A DNA stretch of 43,743 nucleotides from Nitrospinota bacterium (GCA_009873655.1 WAIB01000021.1:1-43743); one strand, 5' to 3'. Shown: positions 1 to 9,679, counted from the stretch's first letter. Translations and numbers: made by a program. The notes: a model not told the origin generated them from the letters alone.

Positions 1-1
1 C

Positions 2-688
2 TTGCCAGGATGCACACCGGCAAAACCGGGTTCGGCAACATTACCATTTTTTGGAGTCAAACCGGTCGTCATCGAAGCTGAAACGGGAAAGGTTGTGGAA
101 GGAAATGGTGTGACAGGCGTGTTGGCTTTAGAAGAACCCTGGCCGAGCCAGATGAGAACCATTTATAAAGATCATGAACGGTTCGAGGAAACTTATTTCA
201 AACTGTATCCCGGATTTTATTTTACAGGTGATGGATGCCGGCGTGATGAAGATGGATATTATTGGATTACGGGCCGTGTCGACGATGTCATCAATGTTTC
301 GGGGCATAGAATAGGGACTGCGGAGGTGGAGTCTGCATTGGTCCTGCATGAAGCCATAGCCGAAGCCGCTGTAGTGGGTTATCCCCATGAGATTAAAGGG
401 CAGGGGATCTATGCCTATGTTTCTCTCATGGCCGGGGTCAACGAAAGCGATGAATTGAAAAAAACCTTAGTGAATTTTGTTCGTAAAGAAATCGGACCCA
501 TCGCGGCACCTGATGTGATTCACTGGGCACCTGCTCTTCCCAAGACGAGGTCAGGTAAAATCATGAGACGTATTCTGAGAAAAATTGCAGCTAACGAAGC
601 GGAACAACTGGGAGATATTTCTACTCTGGCGGATCCTTCTGTTGTGGAAAACTTAAAGGCTTCTTATGCGGAAATGTTTCCGGGCTAG
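2..688 (+). CDS. acs: acetyl-CoA synthetase, C-terminal part (5' end outside window)
   Basis: AMP-forming acetyl-CoA synthetase converts acetate, ATP and CoA to acetyl-CoA in the cytoplasm. About 228 residues of a family of roughly 650 are present, and the reading frame is open at the left edge, so the gene begins upstream; the TTG at base 2 is an internal Leu codon. Visible family motifs are the [19 protein letters not shown] segment, the hinge and C-terminal-domain motif [10 protein letters not shown], and the C-terminal [17 protein letters not shown] with the catalytic lysine that is the usual reversible acetylation site. The tail [13 protein letters not shown] is also typical of Acs. The protein ends at a TAG and is followed by two strong hairpins. 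The match is close along the whole visible length; nothing appears degraded. Confidence 0.96.
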   Translation: MPGCTPAKPGSATLPFFGVKPVVIEAETGKVVEGNGVTGVLALEEPWPSQMRTIYKDHERFEETYFKLYPGFYFTGDGCRRDEDGYYWITGRVDDVINVSGHRIGTAEVESALVLHEAIAEAAVVGYPHEIKGQGIYAYVSLMAGVNESDELKKTLVNFVRKEIGPIAAPDVIHWAPALPKTRSGKIMRRILRKIAANEAEQLGDISTLADPSVVENLKASYAEMFPG

Positions 689-715
689 ATTGATTAAGGC
701 AAACCATTACCGGGA

Positions 716-745
716 TCATGGAGTTGAACGAATTCAACTCCATGA
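716..745 (+). terminator. perfect 13-bp hairpin after acs
   Basis: TCATGGAGTTGAA (716-728) and its exact reverse complement (733-745) flank the loop CGAA, giving a 13-bp stem with a tetraloop. It begins 27 bases after the acs stop and is followed by CTTTTC. It is a probable Rho-independent terminator, although the T run is short. It may also act for the convergent TPR gene on the minus strand. Confidence 0.6.
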
Positions 746-768
746 CTTTTCACTCATCCAGTGAAAAG
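746..768. terminator. second hairpin abutting the first
   Basis: CTTTTCACT (746-754) and AGTGAAAAG (760-768) form a perfect 9-bp stem with the loop CATCC, starting at the base after the first hairpin. The A run on its right arm reads as a U run from the minus strand, so it could terminate the TPR gene that ends at 907. The tandem arrangement between convergent genes suggests a bidirectional terminator. Confidence 0.45.
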
Positions 769-906
769 AGCAAGGTACCCCTCCCCCCCCAAATGTTTGA
801 GTGTTTGTAATTCCTTAGCAACCAGTGGGATAGCTATATATTTTAAGGGAAATGGAGCTAGTGTCAATTGAAAGTTTTGATTTTTCGTAAATAAATCGTA
901 AATGAG

Positions 907-3303
907 CTAATTTAGACTTGTGCGGGGGGGAAGCGCGGAGGAAGCGGATTTCTGACCCAATCTTTTTTCCGCAATGGCTTGTTTTGCCTGGCGCAAACCT
1001 TTCTGCGCTGAATTATTCAAGGGTTCCAGACGGATGGCCATCGTGAAGGCAGCCCGGGCTTCCAATGCTCTATTTTGGACCAAATAAGCCCATCCCAATC
1101 CTTCATAGGCAGAAGGCTGATCCGGTTGCTCCTTCAATTCCTCGGAAAAATAGGTGATAGCCCTTTGACTATCCCCATTGAATAAGTGGATTCGGCCCAG
1201 TTTGGTGCGAGGGGTGGTCTGAAGTTTAAAAGGAGCGATCGCATTTTTTCCGGTGATGAGTTCGAAAACCGGGTTAGGTGTGGGGTTTAAAGCCAGACAC
1301 TGCTCAAACATCTGGATCGCCTTCCCGTAATTTCCAAGTCGAAAATACAAATAACCCATTCCCTTACGAGCTTCGGACCTGTTTGGCTGAATCTCCAGGG
1401 ATGTCTGAAACATTTTCATAGCCTTGGCATTTTTTTCATTATGATAATACGTCCATCCCAGTGAATTATATACCTGCCAGCCGAAACGCTGTTTTGAGAG
1501 CAAATCTATAAAATCCCGGATTAAAGCAAAATCCGGATCTAAAGAAATGGCTTTCAGGAAGTATTCAATAGCAAGGTCAGGATTACCCTGCCTGTAGTGA
1601 ACCCAGCCCAGGGCCATATAGGGAGAAGCGAGCAGGGGATGCTCGTTTTTTATGTTTTCAAAGTAGGCTTTGGCTTCTCCAGGACCCAGACTTTGTAAAA
1701 TGGCCCAGTCCAGTTTATAAGCCAGCTTTTTGTTTCCAGGATCGTGTAAAAGGGCTGTTTCCAGAAAAGGTACCGCTTCTTGAAATTTTTTTATTGCAAA
1801 TAGTGATAGTCCCAGCCCTTTTGATGCATCCACCTTGTAGTCGTCATGCTGAACGGACTTTGAAAATTTTTCAATAGCATAGCGGTATTGTTTTTTCTTG
1901 AATTGGCTCCACCCCAAACCGTTATAGGCGTGGGCCGCATGAAACCTGTCCGAAGGCCAGTCTTCGTCCTCCTGTACATAATCGTAATATATGAGCGCCG
2001 CAGTTTTATAATCTCCCCGCTTTAAGGCCTGATCGGCTTTATATAGATATTTATCTTTAGCCTTTAAAATTTCTTCCAGGCCATTTTTTGCAACGGAATT
2101 ATTCGGTTCCTGTTCCAATGCTTCGAGAAAATACTCTTTGGCAAGATCGTATTCTTTTTGCGCCAGATATATTTTTCCATGTTGATTATAGGGGTGAGCC
2201 CAGTTTTCATATCGGAACAAAAGTTCGTCGAGTTTTTCTTTTGCCAGCCTGTACTTTCCAAGGTCCAGGTAATACTGCACGTACACAGCCTGATGCTTTT
2301 TAATCTGCCTTATTTCATTCATTCCTTTGATTGCGCCAATGAACCTGGGGTAAAGCTCGAGAATTTCTTTGAATACCTCTTCAGATTTATTAATCTGTTT
2401 TGCTTTCATTAAGCTCCAGGCCAAACCGTTTACTGCATCCAGTGATGGTTTTTTTCTCAATGAAAGTTTTTCAAACATATTAATGGCTTTTTTGTATTTC
2501 GCTTCGTAATAAGCTTTCCATGCCTGATCCAGTTCAGCACCTTCTTTATTTAGCGGGCGTCCCCAGAGAGAACTTCTATAACGCGGATGTTCTACGGGAA
2601 GGGTGAAAATGGAGGTGGAATCGGCACTGGAGGGTACAATTTCCCAGACTTTATCCGGGTTTTCTTCCGTCCATTCATTCCACATTTTGAAAACACTTTC
2701 CATTTTCCGGGTATTGAAGATCTGGCTCAATTCCTGTTTTGCAAGATCTTCACGTTTTTGCTCCAGATAAATGAAGGAACGTCCTTTATGGACTTCATAA
2801 GAACCCGGCATTAACCTGTCAGCTCGGTCGAAACTTTCTAAAGCCCTCTCATAATGTTTGAGGCTGAAATAACACCATCCCATTCCTATGAGTGCGACGG
2901 GGTCTTTTTTCTTAAAAGTATGGGAATGTTTAAAAGCAATAAGTGCTTTGTCAAAACGTTTCTGGAAAAAATAGGCCCAGGGAAGCAATCTTAGAGCGCG
3001 TATATCTCCCGGGCGATTTGCTAAAGCCTTTTTTAAATAAAATTCGGAAACCGAAAACTCATGACGGTTAAACTGGTGTTGAGCAAATAAAAAGTCCTGA
3101 TCTTTATCATCTCTTGTAATGGCTGTTTTTTGGGTGATTGATACGAGGCTATTCTTTGTTCCCTTGAAAGTTTTTTTAACATTGGTAACGATACTGTCTT
3201 TGGCATCAAGGATCGTATTTTTCATTGAGGTGCAACTGACAGAGAGCAGCCCCATGAAAGCAAAAATGGCCAGATTTATAACCCGGTTTTTCATAACATC
3301 CAT
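907..3303 (-). CDS. large TPR-repeat lipoprotein
   Basis: A 798-residue protein with an N-terminal lipoprotein signal peptide: hydrophobic segment, then lipobox LSVSC with the lipidated Cys near residue 24. Ser/Thr follows the Cys, so the outer membrane is the likely destination. The rest consists of many tetratricopeptide repeats (W-x-x-x-A-x-G patterns such as NGLAWSLMKAKQ and ALGWVHYRQGNPDLAIEYF), interrupted around residues 200-260. TPR solenoids are protein-protein scaffolds, so a role in envelope assembly, secretion or polysaccharide export is possible but not shown. A second ATG nine bases inside (3294) gives the typical signal start MKNRV and may be the real start; neither has a clear Shine-Dalgarno sequence. 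It is divergent from the SUMF1-like lipoprotein gene. Confidence 0.85.
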   Translation of the reverse strand: MDVMKNRVINLAIFAFMGLLSVSCTSMKNTILDAKDSIVTNVKKTFKGTKNSLVSITQKTAITRDDKDQDFLFAQHQFNRHEFSVSEFYLKKALANRPGDIRALRLLPWAYFFQKRFDKALIAFKHSHTFKKKDPVALIGMGWCYFSLKHYERALESFDRADRLMPGSYEVHKGRSFIYLEQKREDLAKQELSQIFNTRKMESVFKMWNEWTEENPDKVWEIVPSSADSTSIFTLPVEHPRYRSSLWGRPLNKEGAELDQAWKAYYEAKYKKAINMFEKLSLRKKPSLDAVNGLAWSLMKAKQINKSEEVFKEILELYPRFIGAIKGMNEIRQIKKHQAVYVQYYLDLGKYRLAKEKLDELLFRYENWAHPYNQHGKIYLAQKEYDLAKEYFLEALEQEPNNSVAKNGLEEILKAKDKYLYKADQALKRGDYKTAALIYYDYVQEDEDWPSDRFHAAHAYNGLGWSQFKKKQYRYAIEKFSKSVQHDDYKVDASKGLGLSLFAIKKFQEAVPFLETALLHDPGNKKLAYKLDWAILQSLGPGEAKAYFENIKNEHPLLASPYMALGWVHYRQGNPDLAIEYFLKAISLDPDFALIRDFIDLLSKQRFGWQVYNSLGWTYYHNEKNAKAMKMFQTSLEIQPNRSEARKGMGYLYFRLGNYGKAIQMFEQCLALNPTPNPVFELITGKNAIAPFKLQTTPRTKLGRIHLFNGDSQRAITYFSEELKEQPDQPSAYEGLGWAYLVQNRALEARAAFTMAIRLEPLNNSAQKGLRQAKQAIAEKRLGQKSASSALPPRTSLN

Positions 3304-3448
3304 GAATAATAGGTTCTATAAAACAAGTTATTTCCAATATTTATCGGTATTTTGCTGAAAACTTTGAGTGAAAAAGTTGATTTTTGGGTGGAGGTTGGAG
3401 TTTTGCAGAAACAATTGCTTAAAAAGGGTGTTCCGGGACCATTTTTTT

Positions 3449-3476
3449 TTGTAAAATCTGCTTAAAATGTTATGAT
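3449..3476 (+). promoter_or_regulatory. candidate sigma70-type promoter for the SUMF1-like gene
   Basis: TTGTAA (3449-3454), a 16-base spacer and TATGAT (3471-3476) preceded by TG as in an extended -10. It lies about 30 bases before the ATG at 3507. This is a pattern match only. Confidence 0.4.
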
Positions 3477-3506
3477 TCAAGCCTTTTACAATCCCTGCTA
3501 AAAACA

Positions 3507-4400
3507 ATGCGTTTTTTAAAATTTTTCATTTTATTTACCTTTTTTCTCACTTTATTTGCCTGTTCTGAAAAACCGTCTGATAAAGCAGAAGATGCTTTGC
3601 ACCCAAGCCTCTCAGAATTACCGGAGGTTGTTGAGGAATCTGTCGGATCTTCCGAGCAGGCCGTTGTTCCCATAAAGCTCAGCGCCGAAGATCAGGAAAA
3701 GGCAAAAAAGGCTCCTGAGGGCATGGTTTTTATCAAAGGGGGCTGTTTTATCATGGGCAATGATTATACCCAGGAAGATGAAAAACCCGAACATGAGGTT
3801 TGTTTGAGTGACTTTTACATGGATAAATTTGAGGTCACTCAGGCCCGTTGGGAAAAGGTCATGGGATTCAATCCTTCCAAATTCATAGGACCCGACTTAC
3901 CCGTAGAACAGGTTAATTATGAAAATGTCCAAAGGTTTATAAAAAAATCCGGGGATACCTGCAGGTTACCGACTGAAGCGGAATGGGAATACGCAGCACG
4001 GGGGGATGCCCAAACTCGATATTTCTGGGGCAACATGGTCAATGAAAAATATACCTGGTATGAAGAAAACTCAGATGGAAAGACCCATCCCGTTGGCAGC
4101 AAATCACCCAATCAGTTCGGACTTTACGATATGATGGGAAATGTCTGGGAGTGGGTGGACGACTGGTATGAACCTTATTATAAGGTTCGAACGAAAAACG
4201 ACCCTAAGGGACCTGAGACCGGTGAATCGAAGGTGGTTAGGGGTGGATCTTTTGATTCTTCAGCAGGGGCATTACGAATTACAAATCGCGTATGGCTTCA
4301 TCCTAAAAATAAAGTTTTTCCAAAAGTCACGACCTACGGCCAGATTATGAACGAAATCTATAACTATATAGGTTTTCGTTGTGCCAAATCCATTTCTTGA
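3507..4400 (+). CDS. SUMF1/FGE-fold lipoprotein lacking the catalytic cysteines
   Basis: A 297-residue lipoprotein with signal peptide and lipobox LFAC (Cys19), a linker of about 50 residues, then a formylglycine-generating-enzyme-type fold (about residues 70-297). Hallmarks seen are PEGMVFIKGG near the start of the domain, RLPTEAEWEYAARG, GLYDMMGNVWEW and VVRGGSF near the end. True FGEs carry two active-site Cys after RGGS; here the segment reads FDSSAGALR, so sulfatase-activating activity is unlikely. Non-catalytic members of this fold serve as binding or structural modules and occur in serine/threonine kinase and gliding or secretion contexts; which one applies here cannot be told. No Shine-Dalgarno is evident before the ATG. 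Confidence 0.87.
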   Translation: MRFLKFFILFTFFLTLFACSEKPSDKAEDALHPSLSELPEVVEESVGSSEQAVVPIKLSAEDQEKAKKAPEGMVFIKGGCFIMGNDYTQEDEKPEHEVCLSDFYMDKFEVTQARWEKVMGFNPSKFIGPDLPVEQVNYENVQRFIKKSGDTCRLPTEAEWEYAARGDAQTRYFWGNMVNEKYTWYEENSDGKTHPVGSKSPNQFGLYDMMGNVWEWVDDWYEPYYKVRTKNDPKGPETGESKVVRGGSFDSSAGALRITNRVWLHPKNKVFPKVTTYGQIMNEIYNYIGFRCAKSIS

Positions 4401-4440
4401 ATTCAGGCTGCTCAGGGATAAAAAAAGGGGTTGAAATCGG

Positions 4441-4869
4441 TTATCGGCACTCGCTGCAAAGTCCGAACATATCCAGCTTGTGTGATGTGATCGTGAAGCC
4501 GTTCCGGCTTGCCACTTCCTCCTGGAACTGTTCAATGAGGGGATGATTGAATTCAATTATTTTTCCGCACTCAGTGCAAATCATGTGGTCGTGATGACTA
4601 TGCATGTATTTATGTTCATACCTTTTTTGTCCATCACCAAAATCCAATTCTGAGGCCAGCCCGCTTTGGGTTAAAAGGGCTAATGTCCGGTAGACCGTCG
4701 CGAGCCCGACTTTAGGTTCGGTTGCTGTAACGAGGTTATATAGTTCTTCCGCGCTTACATGATTTTCACATTCAGTAAATGCGTTAAGCACTGCGCGTCT
4801 TTGCTTGGTAATTTTTAGTTTGTTCTGGACTATATAATCTTCCAAAACTTCTAATTCTTTACTGGCCAT
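4441..4869 (-). CDS. fur: Fur-family metal-dependent repressor
   Basis: 142 residues, the usual Fur/PerR/Zur length. The N-terminal winged helix includes KITKQRRAVLNAF and the recognition region VGLATVYRTLALL. The dimerisation and metal-binding half has YEHKYMHSHHDHMICTECG, with the His cluster and first CxxC, and ends in a second CSEC. The dimeric regulator would bind AT-rich palindromes when loaded with metal. Fur, PerR and Zur cannot be separated by eye, but the Fur box upstream of the FTR1 iron permease at 31.0 kb makes an iron-responsive role attractive. It stands alone, convergent with the SUMF1-like gene 40 bases away. No obvious self-operator is seen in the 130 bases upstream. Confidence 0.92.
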   Translation of the reverse strand: MASKELEVLEDYIVQNKLKITKQRRAVLNAFTECENHVSAEELYNLVTATEPKVGLATVYRTLALLTQSGLASELDFGDGQKRYEHKYMHSHHDHMICTECGKIIEFNHPLIEQFQEEVASRNGFTITSHKLDMFGLCSECR

Positions 4870-5003
4870 AGAGAACTCTTAAATGTGAATTTACACAACC
4901 ATCCGTAATCTAGCATGGTCATCAAAAGGGGTCAATATTGTCCTGCAGTGATTAGATGTGTTTGCAATTATTAGGTTGCAACTTTTTGGAAGGATTAACT
5001 TTT

Positions 5004-6260
5004 TTAAGTAAGACTTTTCCCGATTTCGGAGACTAAATTTTTGGCGTCAATTTCATGTTGCTCACTGTTATTCATGTTCTTCAAAATGTATTTCCCTGAA
5101 TTTATTTCATTTTCTCCAAGAATAAGAGTGAATTGACAATTGGATTTGTTAGCTTTTCGCATTTGGCTTTTCATACTCGCCATTTCATAATCGCGTTCTA
5201 CTTTAAAACCTGCAAGTCTAAGTTCATGAGCCGCTTGAAACCCGGGAACTTTGGCTGCCTCACCGAGGCAAACCAAAAAAATATCAGGATTGGCATCGGT
5301 ATTTTCTTCTTTAAAAGGAATTAAAGATACCAATCGCTCCAATCCCAGAGCAAATCCGAAACATGGGGTGGGTGGGCCTGAAAGCTCCTCTACCAGAGTG
5401 TCATATCGGCCGCCACCACAAACGGCGTTTTGCGAACCTAGATTTTCTGAGGTCACTTCAAAAGCAGTCATATTGTAATAGTCTAATCCACGTACCAGAT
5501 TGGGATTTATCGTGTAAGGGGCTTTTGCAATAGTTAAAAGGTTTTGCACTTCCGAAAAATGCTTTTCGCTTTCATCATCCAGATGGTCAATTATTTTGGG
5601 CAGGTTTCTGGCTACTTCCTGGCATTGCTCTACCTTGCAATCGAGAACGCGCAGGGGATTTCTTTCATACCGGTTGACGCAGTTTTTGCAAAGGCGATCG
5701 AGCTGACCTTTGATTTCCCCTTTTAAAAGTTCACGGTATTGAGGCCGGCAATTCTGGTTTCCCAGGCTGTTAATTTGGAGCCTGGAATCTTTGAGTCCCA
5801 GTTCATTAAAAAACTCAAGGAGCATTGTCATCACTTCCACATCCACAGCGGGACTGGGCGAACCCATGGCTTCGACCCCGATTTGATAAAACTGCCGTAA
5901 ACGTCCTGCCTGTGGCCGCTCGTATCTAAACATGGGGCCGATATAAAACATTTTGCAAACCGATGGCGGAGCATACATCTTGTGTTCAATATAAGCCCGG
6001 ACCACCGACGCCGTTCCTTCCGGTCGCAATGTCAGGGAATCTCCACCCCTGTCTTCGAAGGTATACATTTCTTTTTCAACGATATCGGTTGTTTCTCCAA
6101 TGCTCCGTGAAAACAGCCGGGTGTCTTCAAAAATGGGAATACGTATTTCATTAAAGCCATAGCGTGAAAAAATTTTGTGCGCGACGGATTCTACCCATTG
6201 CCATTTCCAGATTTCTTCAGGCAATATATCTTTCACACCACGGATACTTTGTAATTTCAT
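5004..6260 (-). CDS. hisS: histidyl-tRNA synthetase
   Basis: Class II aminoacyl-tRNA synthetase charging tRNA-His in the cytoplasm. 418 residues, a normal length for HisRS. Motifs seen: N-terminal RGVKDILPEE, motif 2 region TLRPEGTASVVRAY with FRYERPQAGRLRQF, the histidine-specific LVRGLDYYNMTAFEV, and the glycine-rich CGGGRYDTL of motif 3. The C-terminal anticodon-binding domain covers about residues 325-418. It reads in the same direction as the fbp gene, 87 bases downstream of it, so the two may be co-transcribed. No strong Shine-Dalgarno is visible. Confidence 0.97.
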   Translation of the reverse strand: MKLQSIRGVKDILPEEIWKWQWVESVAHKIFSRYGFNEIRIPIFEDTRLFSRSIGETTDIVEKEMYTFEDRGGDSLTLRPEGTASVVRAYIEHKMYAPPSVCKMFYIGPMFRYERPQAGRLRQFYQIGVEAMGSPSPAVDVEVMTMLLEFFNELGLKDSRLQINSLGNQNCRPQYRELLKGEIKGQLDRLCKNCVNRYERNPLRVLDCKVEQCQEVARNLPKIIDHLDDESEKHFSEVQNLLTIAKAPYTINPNLVRGLDYYNMTAFEVTSENLGSQNAVCGGGRYDTLVEELSGPPTPCFGFALGLERLVSLIPFKEENTDANPDIFLVCLGEAAKVPGFQAAHELRLAGFKVERDYEMASMKSQMRKANKSNCQFTLILGENEINSGKYILKNMNNSEQHEIDAKNLVSEIGKSLT

Positions 6261-6347
6261 AAACTTTTTAAAAGTCAGATTGGATGATTGTTAAATACTT
6301 AAATGCAATAGGCGGGGGAAGGGTAACTTGAAGCTCATTTTTGTTTT

Positions 6348-7385
6348 TTAACCACTCAACCATTTAAACCAGCCCCCTTTTTTACCTTTTTCTGCTGCGA
6401 GATGAGTTTCTGCCATTTCCACATCTTTTTTGCTACCGATAAACAGAGGTAGGCGATCATGAATTCCTTTGGGCGCAATATCCAGAATCCTTTCGGATCC
6501 CGTGGAGGCTTTTCCACCAGCATTTTCAGCTATGAAGGCAAGGGGCGCCGCCTCGAAGGAAAATCTCAATTTTCCTTCGGGACTATTTTTGTCCTTCGGA
6601 TACATGAAAATTCCTCCCTTTAATAACGTTCTATGGAAATCAGCGACTAAAGAACCGATATAACGCAATTTGTAAGGACGGCCGGAAGAGGGGTTGTCTT
6701 CTTTTAAATTCGAAACCAGATTTTTTTGGTTTTCATCCCATATTCCCCAGTTGCCTTCATTGGCACTATATATTGATCCCTGCCCAGGGATTCTGAGGTC
6801 AGGATGAGATAGAAAAAATTCTCCCAAAGAGGGATCGAGGGTAAAACCATATACACCATTACCTGATGTATAAACAAAGATAGTGCTGGAGCCATAGACG
6901 ATATACCCAGCAGCAATTTGTTCGTCACCTCTTTGTAATAAATCCTCATCCGTTACTTCATTTCCTTCGCTCTTCTTTTTGTATATTGAAAAGATAGTGC
7001 CGATATTCACGTTGACATCAATATTGGATGACCCGTCCAGAGGATCCATCATAAATATATATTTGCCTGGATTATCTTCCTGGGGAACTATGTATGGATC
7101 TTCTTTTTCTTCAGATGCAATGGCGCATACGGTTTCGGATTTGCCCACAATGGTGGTAAAGGTTATATCTGAAAATTCATCCAGCTTTTGAACTTCTTCT
7201 CCCTGCACATTGATTTTTCCGGTGAGCCCGAGGATATTTTCACCAATACCGGCACTGTTTACTTCCAAAGAAATGATCTTGGAAGCGACCATAATTTCCG
7301 TCATCAAACTGGTGAATTCACCGGTTGCGCCCGGGTTGGACTTTTCCTGCTGTCGTATATGTTGAACAAGTGTGGTCCGTTCCAT
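6348..7385 (-). CDS. fbp: class I fructose-1,6-bisphosphatase
   Basis: Hydrolyses fructose-1,6-bisphosphate to fructose-6-phosphate, the committed step of gluconeogenesis and also used in the Calvin cycle. 345 residues, typical for the class I family. The metal-binding motif MDPLDGSSNIDVNV is intact, preceded by an acidic EEKEDP segment; FSFEAAPLAFIAENAGG, characteristic of the C-terminal half, is also present. A short basic tail (GKKGGWFKWLSG) extends past the usual end. It lies upstream of hisS on the same strand and is preceded by a 455-base gene-free stretch. Confidence 0.96.
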   Translation of the reverse strand: MERTTLVQHIRQQEKSNPGATGEFTSLMTEIMVASKIISLEVNSAGIGENILGLTGKINVQGEEVQKLDEFSDITFTTIVGKSETVCAIASEEKEDPYIVPQEDNPGKYIFMMDPLDGSSNIDVNVNIGTIFSIYKKKSEGNEVTDEDLLQRGDEQIAAGYIVYGSSTIFVYTSGNGVYGFTLDPSLGEFFLSHPDLRIPGQGSIYSANEGNWGIWDENQKNLVSNLKEDNPSSGRPYKLRYIGSLVADFHRTLLKGGIFMYPKDKNSPEGKLRFSFEAAPLAFIAENAGGKASTGSERILDIAPKGIHDRLPLFIGSKKDVEMAETHLAAEKGKKGGWFKWLSG

Positions 7386-7840
7386 AAACTATTTTGATCT
7401 GCTCGAAATGATTTAAATAAATTCTGTGCCTATTAATAAAATATCAAAACCTTTTGGAATAGAAGGTAGTAACGATTGGAATGGTGGGGAATTCTACATT
7501 ATTTCCCATTCTTGAGCAATTGAAATGGGGCGGGGGTGTGGATTTGTCAAATTTAATCGCTCGCTCCTGGTTATCTATATTCCATTTATTTCCGTAAGTT
7601 TGTTGATATGACGGACAGTCAAGTTTTTGCTATTTGAATCCGGCTCCTAGTATGGAATGAGACACGCGACCATCTGATTTGTCGGGACCCTCATCTACAA
7701 TGGAACAGCCTGAAATTCTGATTTGACCGGGGTTTAAATTGAATTTTCTATTCCCTGGGTAGAGATCATCCTTTTAAATAGCTCCCCAGAACGAATGATA
7801 TCACCTAATCCAGGAGTTGCCGATGGCACTATTCCAATTG
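7386..7840. other. 455-base intergenic region between fbp and typA
   Basis: No convincing reading frame, tRNA or known RNA motif is seen. A weak inverted repeat, CCCATT (about 7505-7510) with AATGGG (about 7525-7530), could form a short imperfect hairpin. The region must contain the fbp promoter (minus strand) and the end of the typA transcript, but I cannot assign either with confidence. Confidence 0.5.
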
Positions 7841-9679
7841 TTAACCGAATGATGTGGCAACCTGATTCTGATTTTTCGAATATCTTTTCCTGTCGTTTTC
7901 ATTGAGGATTTTTTTTCTCAACCGGATATTTTTTGGAGTGATCTCCGCAAGTTCATCTTCGTTCAAAAAACTAAGAATTTGTTCCAGGCTCATTTTGGTA
8001 GGCGGAGTCAAAATGATATTTACATCTGAACCCGATGCTCTCATGTTTGTCAGCTTTTTTTCTTTGCACACGTTTACAACAAGATCATTGTCCTTATTGT
8101 TTTCTCCAATAATCATTCCTGTGTACACTTCCACACCCGGTCCCCAGAACAAGGTTCCTCTTTCCTGAAGATTAAAAAGGGAGTAACCCGTCGTCGAGCC
8201 GGTTTCAAGTGCAATTAGAACACCATTGGTTCTTTGCGCAATTTCCCCGCAATGGGGAATGAATTTATGAAAAGTTCTGTTTATTACTCCCGTACCTTTT
8301 GTCAGGGTAAGGAATTCGGAGCGGAATCCAAAAAGACCTCTTGTGGGAATGACGAATTCAAGGCGTGCGGTTCCTTCATTTTGTGCCATATCCTGAAGCG
8401 TTGCTTTTCGTTTGCCCATGGCTTCCATAATGGTGCCTACATATTCTTCCTCTATATCCAGGATGACAAACTCTTCCGGTTCGTGCGGGACCCCGTCTAT
8501 CGTTTTTATTAAAACTTCCGGGCGCGAAATACAAAACTCGTAACCTTCGCGTCTCATCGTTTCAATAAGAATGGTTAGATGAAGCTCTCCTCTGCCGGAA
8601 ACTTTAAAAGTGTCCTGTGTCTCGGTTTCTTCAACCCTCAATGAAACATTGGATCGAATTTCCCGGAATAATCGGTCACGAATTTGCCTGGAGGTTACGA
8701 ATTCTCCTTCACGCCCGGCAAACGGGGAAGAATTAGATGAAAAGTGGATGGCCAGAGTGGGTTCGTCAATTTCAATGACCGGTAAGGCATCCTGAAATTC
8801 AATGTCGGTGATGGTTTCACCAATTTCAACTTCCTTCATGCCGGCAATGCCGATAATATCACCCGTCACGGCCTCTTCAGACTCAACCTTTTTTAAGCCT
8901 TCAAAACTATACAACTTGGATAAGGAAAAATTTCTGGCTTCCCCTGTTCTATTTATCTGGGTGTAATTTTTCCTGGCTTGAACGGAACCGCGATTGATTT
9001 TTCCGATCGCGATCCTTCCGACGTAGTCGTCATAATCCATGCTGGAGACAAGCATTTGGAATCCTCCTTTAGGATCCCCATTGTGACTGGGAACTTTTTC
9101 AATGATCAAGTCCAGGAGAGGGGTTATGTCATTGTTTGATCCCAGGGGGGTGGTTCTCGAAATGCCTTGCTTGGCAGATGTATAGATTATAGGAAAGTCA
9201 AGTTGCTCATCGTTTGCCCCCAGATCGACGAACAAATCAAAAATTTCATCCACCACCTGCTCGGTTCGAGATGCAGGGCGATCAATCTTGTTGACCACAA
9301 CGATTGGATTGAGCCCAAGCTCCAAAGATTTTTTTAAAACGAATCGAGTTTGCGGCATGGGGCCTTCCACGGCATCCGCCAAAAGCAAAACACCATTGAC
9401 CATTTTCAATATTCTCTCGACTTCACCCCCAAAATCGGCATGACCGGGGGTATCCACAATATTGATTTTGTGCCCTTTGTAAAAAATCGCCGCGTTTTTT
9501 GAAAAAATAGTGATTCCCCGCTCTTTTTCCAGTTCGTTGCTATCCATGATGCAAGTGCCGGATAGTTCGCTTTCGCGAAACATTCCACTTTGCCTCAATA
9601 AACAATCCACCAGGGTTGTCTTTCCGTGGTCTACATGAGCTATGATTCCGATATTTCTTATGGATTCCTGATCTGCCAT
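7841..9679 (-). CDS. typA: translational GTPase TypA/BipA
   Basis: Ribosome-binding GTPase of the EF-G family, involved in 50S subunit assembly and stress adaptation. 612 residues, the usual length. GTPase motifs: G1 AHVDHGKTT, G2 region with ERGITI, G3 DTPGHADFG, G4 NKIDRP and G5 TSAK. Then domain II, the EF-G-like domain containing SGRGELHLTILIETMRREG, and the BipA-specific C-terminal domain with RASGSDVNIILTPP. It lacks EF-G domain IV, as expected. It appears to be transcribed alone; the ATG has no clear Shine-Dalgarno sequence and follows an AT-rich divergent region shared with the recombinase gene. Confidence 0.97.
   Translation of the reverse strand: MADQESIRNIGIIAHVDHGKTTLVDCLLRQSGMFRESELSGTCIMDSNELEKERGITIFSKNAAIFYKGHKINIVDTPGHADFGGEVERILKMVNGVLLLADAVEGPMPQTRFVLKKSLELGLNPIVVVNKIDRPASRTEQVVDEIFDLFVDLGANDEQLDFPIIYTSAKQGISRTTPLGSNNDITPLLDLIIEKVPSHNGDPKGGFQMLVSSMDYDDYVGRIAIGKINRGSVQARKNYTQINRTGEARNFSLSKLYSFEGLKKVESEEAVTGDIIGIAGMKEVEIGETITDIEFQDALPVIEIDEPTLAIHFSSNSSPFAGREGEFVTSRQIRDRLFREIRSNVSLRVEETETQDTFKVSGRGELHLTILIETMRREGYEFCISRPEVLIKTIDGVPHEPEEFVILDIEEEYVGTIMEAMGKRKATLQDMAQNEGTARLEFVIPTRGLFGFRSEFLTLTKGTGVINRTFHKFIPHCGEIAQRTNGVLIALETGSTTGYSLFNLQERGTLFWGPGVEVYTGMIIGENNKDNDLVVNVCKEKKLTNMRASGSDVNIILTPPTKMSLEQILSFLNEDELAEITPKNIRLRKKILNENDRKRYSKNQNQVATSFG

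Noticed and set aside
128-388. Minus-strand frame inside acs
   Set aside because: It is antisense to strongly conserved Acs sequence and has no family-like pattern.
866-871. Minus-strand TTGACA-like sequence near 870
   Set aside because: It would point toward the end of acs with no gene downstream on that strand.
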